Below, one piece after another: positions 37,355 through 39,544 of a DNA stretch of 39,544 nucleotides (position 1 is the stretch's first letter; each line of letters opens with the position of its first letter). Source of the DNA: Nocardia wallacei (GTDB lineage Bacteria; Actinomycetota; Actinomycetes; Mycobacteriales; Mycobacteriaceae); the NCBI RefSeq assembly GCF_029868745.1, contig NZ_JARWOP010000379.1, positions 1-39,544 on the forward strand, given 5' to 3'. A program made the position numbers and the translations under genes. The notes beneath the pieces are model-generated. The model was given only the letters and a program-made list of their open reading frames with translations, had not been told where the DNA came from and ran no database searches.

Positions 37355-37503
37355 AGCAGCCCTCCATGTTCTGGTGGGCGACATCCGGCATTCGCCCGCC
37401 GTTCGAAATCTAGGCGATGGGGACCGAGCGCGTCGGTCGGTTACCGAAGGTTAATGCGCGGCCGGTGCGGACGCCGCTCGCACACGCCGAGTCCGCGGAC
37501 CCG

Positions 37504-38589
37504 TCAGCGGCGGTGCAGGCGGGCGCACACCTGTTCGGTGAATTCGCGGGTGGAGGCCAGCCCGCCCAGATCCGCGGTCGCGATACCGGCGGCGAACGTC
37601 CCCGCCACGGCCTGCTCGATGCGGTCGGCCGCCCGCGACAGCACGACGTCGCCGCGACGGGAACTCAACCAGCGCAACAGCATTGCCACCGACAGCTGAA
37701 GGGCGGCCGGGTTGGCGCGGTTGTGCCCCGCCAGCGCGGGCGCCGCGCCGTGCACGGCCTGCGCCATCGCCTGGGTCGCCGAGCAGTTCAGGGAGGCGGC
37801 GAGGCCGAGTGATCCGCTCAGCTCGCCCGCCAGGTCGGAGAGGATGTCGCCGAACAGATTCTCCGTCACCACCACGTCGTCGTCGGCGGGCGCGCGGACG
37901 AGGGGCGCGGCTGCCGCGTCGACATGTTCGTCGTCGACGCGCAGCCGCGGATAGTCGCGGGCCGCCGCGTAGCAGGCGTCGCGGAACAGGCCCATGGTCA
38001 GCGGCAGCACGTTCGCCTTGTGCACGATGGTCAAGCGGCCGCGCCGCGCGGCGGCCAGCTCGCAGGCCTCGCGGGCGATCCGTTCGCTGGCCGCGCGGGT
38101 CACCACTCCGACCGAGAGGGCGATGTCCGCGGTGGGCGCGAACTCGCCGGACCCGGCGGCCATGTTGCGGTCGGCGTAGAAACCCTCGCTGTTCTCCCGG
38201 ACGATCACCAGATCGATGTCGTCCGCGGCGGCCCGCACACCCGGAAACGCCCGCGCCGGGCGGATATTGGCGTACAGGCCGAATCGCTTGCAGATGGCGC
38301 CGCCCGGCGGGGCGCCGACGCGATGCTCCGGGGCATAGGAGGCGTTGTCGTGCGGGCCGAGGATCCAAGCGTCGAGCTGTTCCAGCCGGTGCACCGTAGA
38401 CTCCGGCAACGGTTCGCCGAATTCCGCGATCGCGCTGTGCCCCATCGGCAACGGAATCCACTGCACGGCCGGTGCCGCGAGCACGGCCAGCGCCTCGTCG
38501 ACCACCTCCCGCGCCGCGCGCACCACCTCGGGACCGATGCCGTCGCCCTCGATCAGGCCCAGCCGCAGCTGTCCGTTCGCTCCACTCAC
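37504..38589 (-). CDS. Isocitrate/isopropylmalate-family dehydrogenase
   Basis: This 361-residue enzyme belongs to the beta-decarboxylating dehydrogenases that oxidise a 2-hydroxy acid with NAD(P) and release CO2. Visible: GLIEGDGIGPEVV near the start, VIVRENSEGFYADRNMA (phosphate/substrate loop with the catalytic Tyr), TIVHKANVLPLTMGLFRD (catalytic Lys) and VVTENLFGDILSDLAGELSG (metal-binding Asp pair). RENSEGFYADRN differs from standard LeuB and Icd, so the substrate may be isocitrate, homoisocitrate, tartrate or another acid; I would not call it leuB. GTG 38589 behind GGGGG is chosen; an open frame extends to 38658. It diverges from the 2H phosphoesterase. Confidence 0.87.
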   Translation of the reverse strand: MSGANGQLRLGLIEGDGIGPEVVRAAREVVDEALAVLAAPAVQWIPLPMGHSAIAEFGEPLPESTVHRLEQLDAWILGPHDNASYAPEHRVGAPPGGAICKRFGLYANIRPARAFPGVRAAADDIDLVIVRENSEGFYADRNMAAGSGEFAPTADIALSVGVVTRAASERIAREACELAAARRGRLTIVHKANVLPLTMGLFRDACYAAARDYPRLRVDDEHVDAAAAPLVRAPADDDVVVTENLFGDILSDLAGELSGSLGLAASLNCSATQAMAQAVHGAAPALAGHNRANPAALQLSVAMLLRWLSSRRGDVVLSRAADRIEQAVAGTFAAGIATADLGGLASTREFTEQVCARLHRR

Positions 38590-38656
38590 GCCCCCATCCT
38601 CGGTCCTCGGATTTGCGGGAAGATCACCGGGGTTCCGGCGTATCTTGTCCCAGGTC

Positions 38657-39172
38657 ATGGTTCAGTCGGTCGAATTGCTGTTGGACGAGCCCGCCGAGAC
38701 GGAGATCCGGCGGCAGTGGGAACTGCTGTCCGAGGCCGGAATACCCAGCCCGTCCCCCGACCACCGACCCCACATCACCGTGGCCGTGGCCCGCCAGATC
38801 TGGCCCCGCCTGGACGAGGTACCGGCCGCCCAGGAGTTCCGCCCCCTCCCGATCCGCCTCGGCGGCCTCCTGATCTTCGGCGCACGCAACCCCATTCTGG
38901 TTCGCCTGGTAGTCCCCACCGACGCACTGCTCACCCTCCAGCGCCGCCTGTTCTCCGTCATCGAGAAATGCCCCGGCATCCCGGCCAATATCCACCCCGA
39001 CGCCTGGACCCCACACGTCACCCTGGCCCGCCGCCTCAAACCCCACCAACTCGGCGAGGCCGTGCACGCGGTGGCGGCCGACCGAGATTTCGCCACTACG
39101 GTGGTGGGTATTCGTCGGTGGGACGGCGATCAGCGTCGTGACTGGCCGGTCGCACGCGGAAGCGGAAGATAA
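38657..39172 (+). CDS. 2'-5' RNA ligase / 2H phosphoesterase family protein
   Basis: This 171-residue protein has the two H-x-T/S motifs of the 2H superfamily, HITVAV near residue 38 and HVTLAR near 128, in the usual twin-lobe arrangement. These enzymes hydrolyse 2',3'-cyclic or other cyclic phosphates and, in vitro, may join RNA ends. The start is ATG 38657; a TATCTT hexamer twelve bases upstream may be the -10 element. No RNA-repair partner gene is next to it, so the natural substrate is unknown. Confidence 0.85.
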   Translation: MVQSVELLLDEPAETEIRRQWELLSEAGIPSPSPDHRPHITVAVARQIWPRLDEVPAAQEFRPLPIRLGGLLIFGARNPILVRLVVPTDALLTLQRRLFSVIEKCPGIPANIHPDAWTPHVTLARRLKPHQLGEAVHAVAADRDFATTVVGIRRWDGDQRRDWPVARGSGR

Positions 39173-39176
39173 CGGA

Positions 39177-39202
39177 GTTGCCCGGCGTTGTATCGGGGCA
39201 AC
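39177..39202 (+). promoter_or_regulatory. Inverted repeat before the thioredoxin gene
   Basis: GTTGCCC (39177-39183) and GGGCAAC (39196-39202) are perfect arms with a 12-base spacer in the 50-base gap between the 2H gene and the thioredoxin. It could be a hairpin ending the first transcript or an operator for the second; the spacer contains TTGTAT. Confidence 0.45.
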
Positions 39203-39222
39203 CCACGAGACGAGAGGATCCC

Positions 39223-39544
39223 ATGGCCACCCAGACCCTGACCGCGCAGAACTTCGATGAGATAGTCACCGGGAACGATGTCGTGCTCGTCGACTTCTGG
39301 GCCGACTGGTGCGGTCCGTGCAAGCAGTTCGCTCCGACCTTCGAGGCGTCGTCGGACAAGTATCCCGATGTCATCCACGGCAAGGTGGACACCGAAGCCG
39401 AGCAGAGCCTCGCCGCGGCCGCCAATATCCGCTCCATCCCGACCATCATGGCGTTCCGCGAGGGCGTGCTGGTCTTCGCGCAGCCCGGCGCGCTGCCGCC
39501 CGACGCGCTCGAAGACCTGGTCACCCAGGTGAAGGGCCTCGACA
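39223..39544 (+). CDS. Thioredoxin, 3' end cut by the window
   Basis: The 107 complete codons encode a thioredoxin: VVLVDFWADWCGPCKQFAPT carries the WCGPCK redox site (Cys residues about 30 and 33), and IRSIPTIMAFREG has the cis-proline loop. It reduces protein disulfides in the cytosol. ATG 39223 with GAGAGGA upstream is the start. About 10-15 residues are missing at the right edge. No thioredoxin reductase is nearby, so it is probably a second thioredoxin (TrxC/TrxA type unclear). Confidence 0.93.
   Translation, partial: MATQTLTAQNFDEIVTGNDVVLVDFWADWCGPCKQFAPTFEASSDKYPDVIHGKVDTEAEQSLAAAANIRSIPTIMAFREGVLVFAQPGALPPDALEDLVTQVKGLD

Overview
The window looks like one end of a contig from a high-GC actinomycete of the order Mycobacteriales, most likely Nocardia or a close relative. 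Reasons: high GC with many GTG/TTG starts, actinobacterial forms of UvrA, UvrB, S1 and IF-3, and a gene backbone that, from memory, follows the M. tuberculosis order rpsA-coaE-DUF402-uvrB-Usp-uvrA-infC (Rv1630 to Rv1641) in inverted orientation. The genus is an inference; I ran no search.

Layout. 1-73 is homopolymer-rich sequence that looks like a contig-end artefact and cuts infC (74-214, minus). infC keeps an ATC start and a hairpin-rich leader. Next come a DUF1844 gene, a SUMF1-type gene broken by one TGA, two uncharacterised genes, and a DUF385/TetR divergent pair with an inverted-repeat operator. uvrA (4604-7588) is followed by a solitary ketosynthase, a PAS-PAS-GGDEF diguanylate cyclase, HelD, a universal stress protein, AraC/DoxX and a VOC protein. 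uvrB (15925-18096) comes next, then tandem DUF402 genes, coaE-grpB, a Tat-exported phospholipase C, an MMPL transporter with its TetR regulator and a 31-bp palindromic operator, and rpsA. The last third holds a methyltransferase, a protein with six repeated T-x-x-I/L motifs, an SPFH/ribbon-helix-helix pair, an FAD oxidase with a divergent LysR gene, a small membrane protein, a polar amino-acid ABC transporter (ATPase, permease, lipoprotein), an isocitrate/isopropylmalate-type dehydrogenase, a 2H phosphoesterase and the start of a thioredoxin.

How genes work together. The clearest shared signal is in the two excision-repair genes. Both uvrA and uvrB carry an exact match to the RecA-independent (PafBC/ClpR-type) DNA-damage promoter TTGTCRGTG-N8-TAnnnT, and the uvrB copy is placed so that its mRNA should be nearly leaderless. 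Other local units are regulator-target pairs (TetR/DUF385, TetR/MMPL and possibly phospholipase C, AraC/VOC, LysR/FAD oxidase) and overlapping operons (SPFH-RHH; ABC permease-ATPase). No tRNA, rRNA, CRISPR array, insertion sequence or phage module was recognised.
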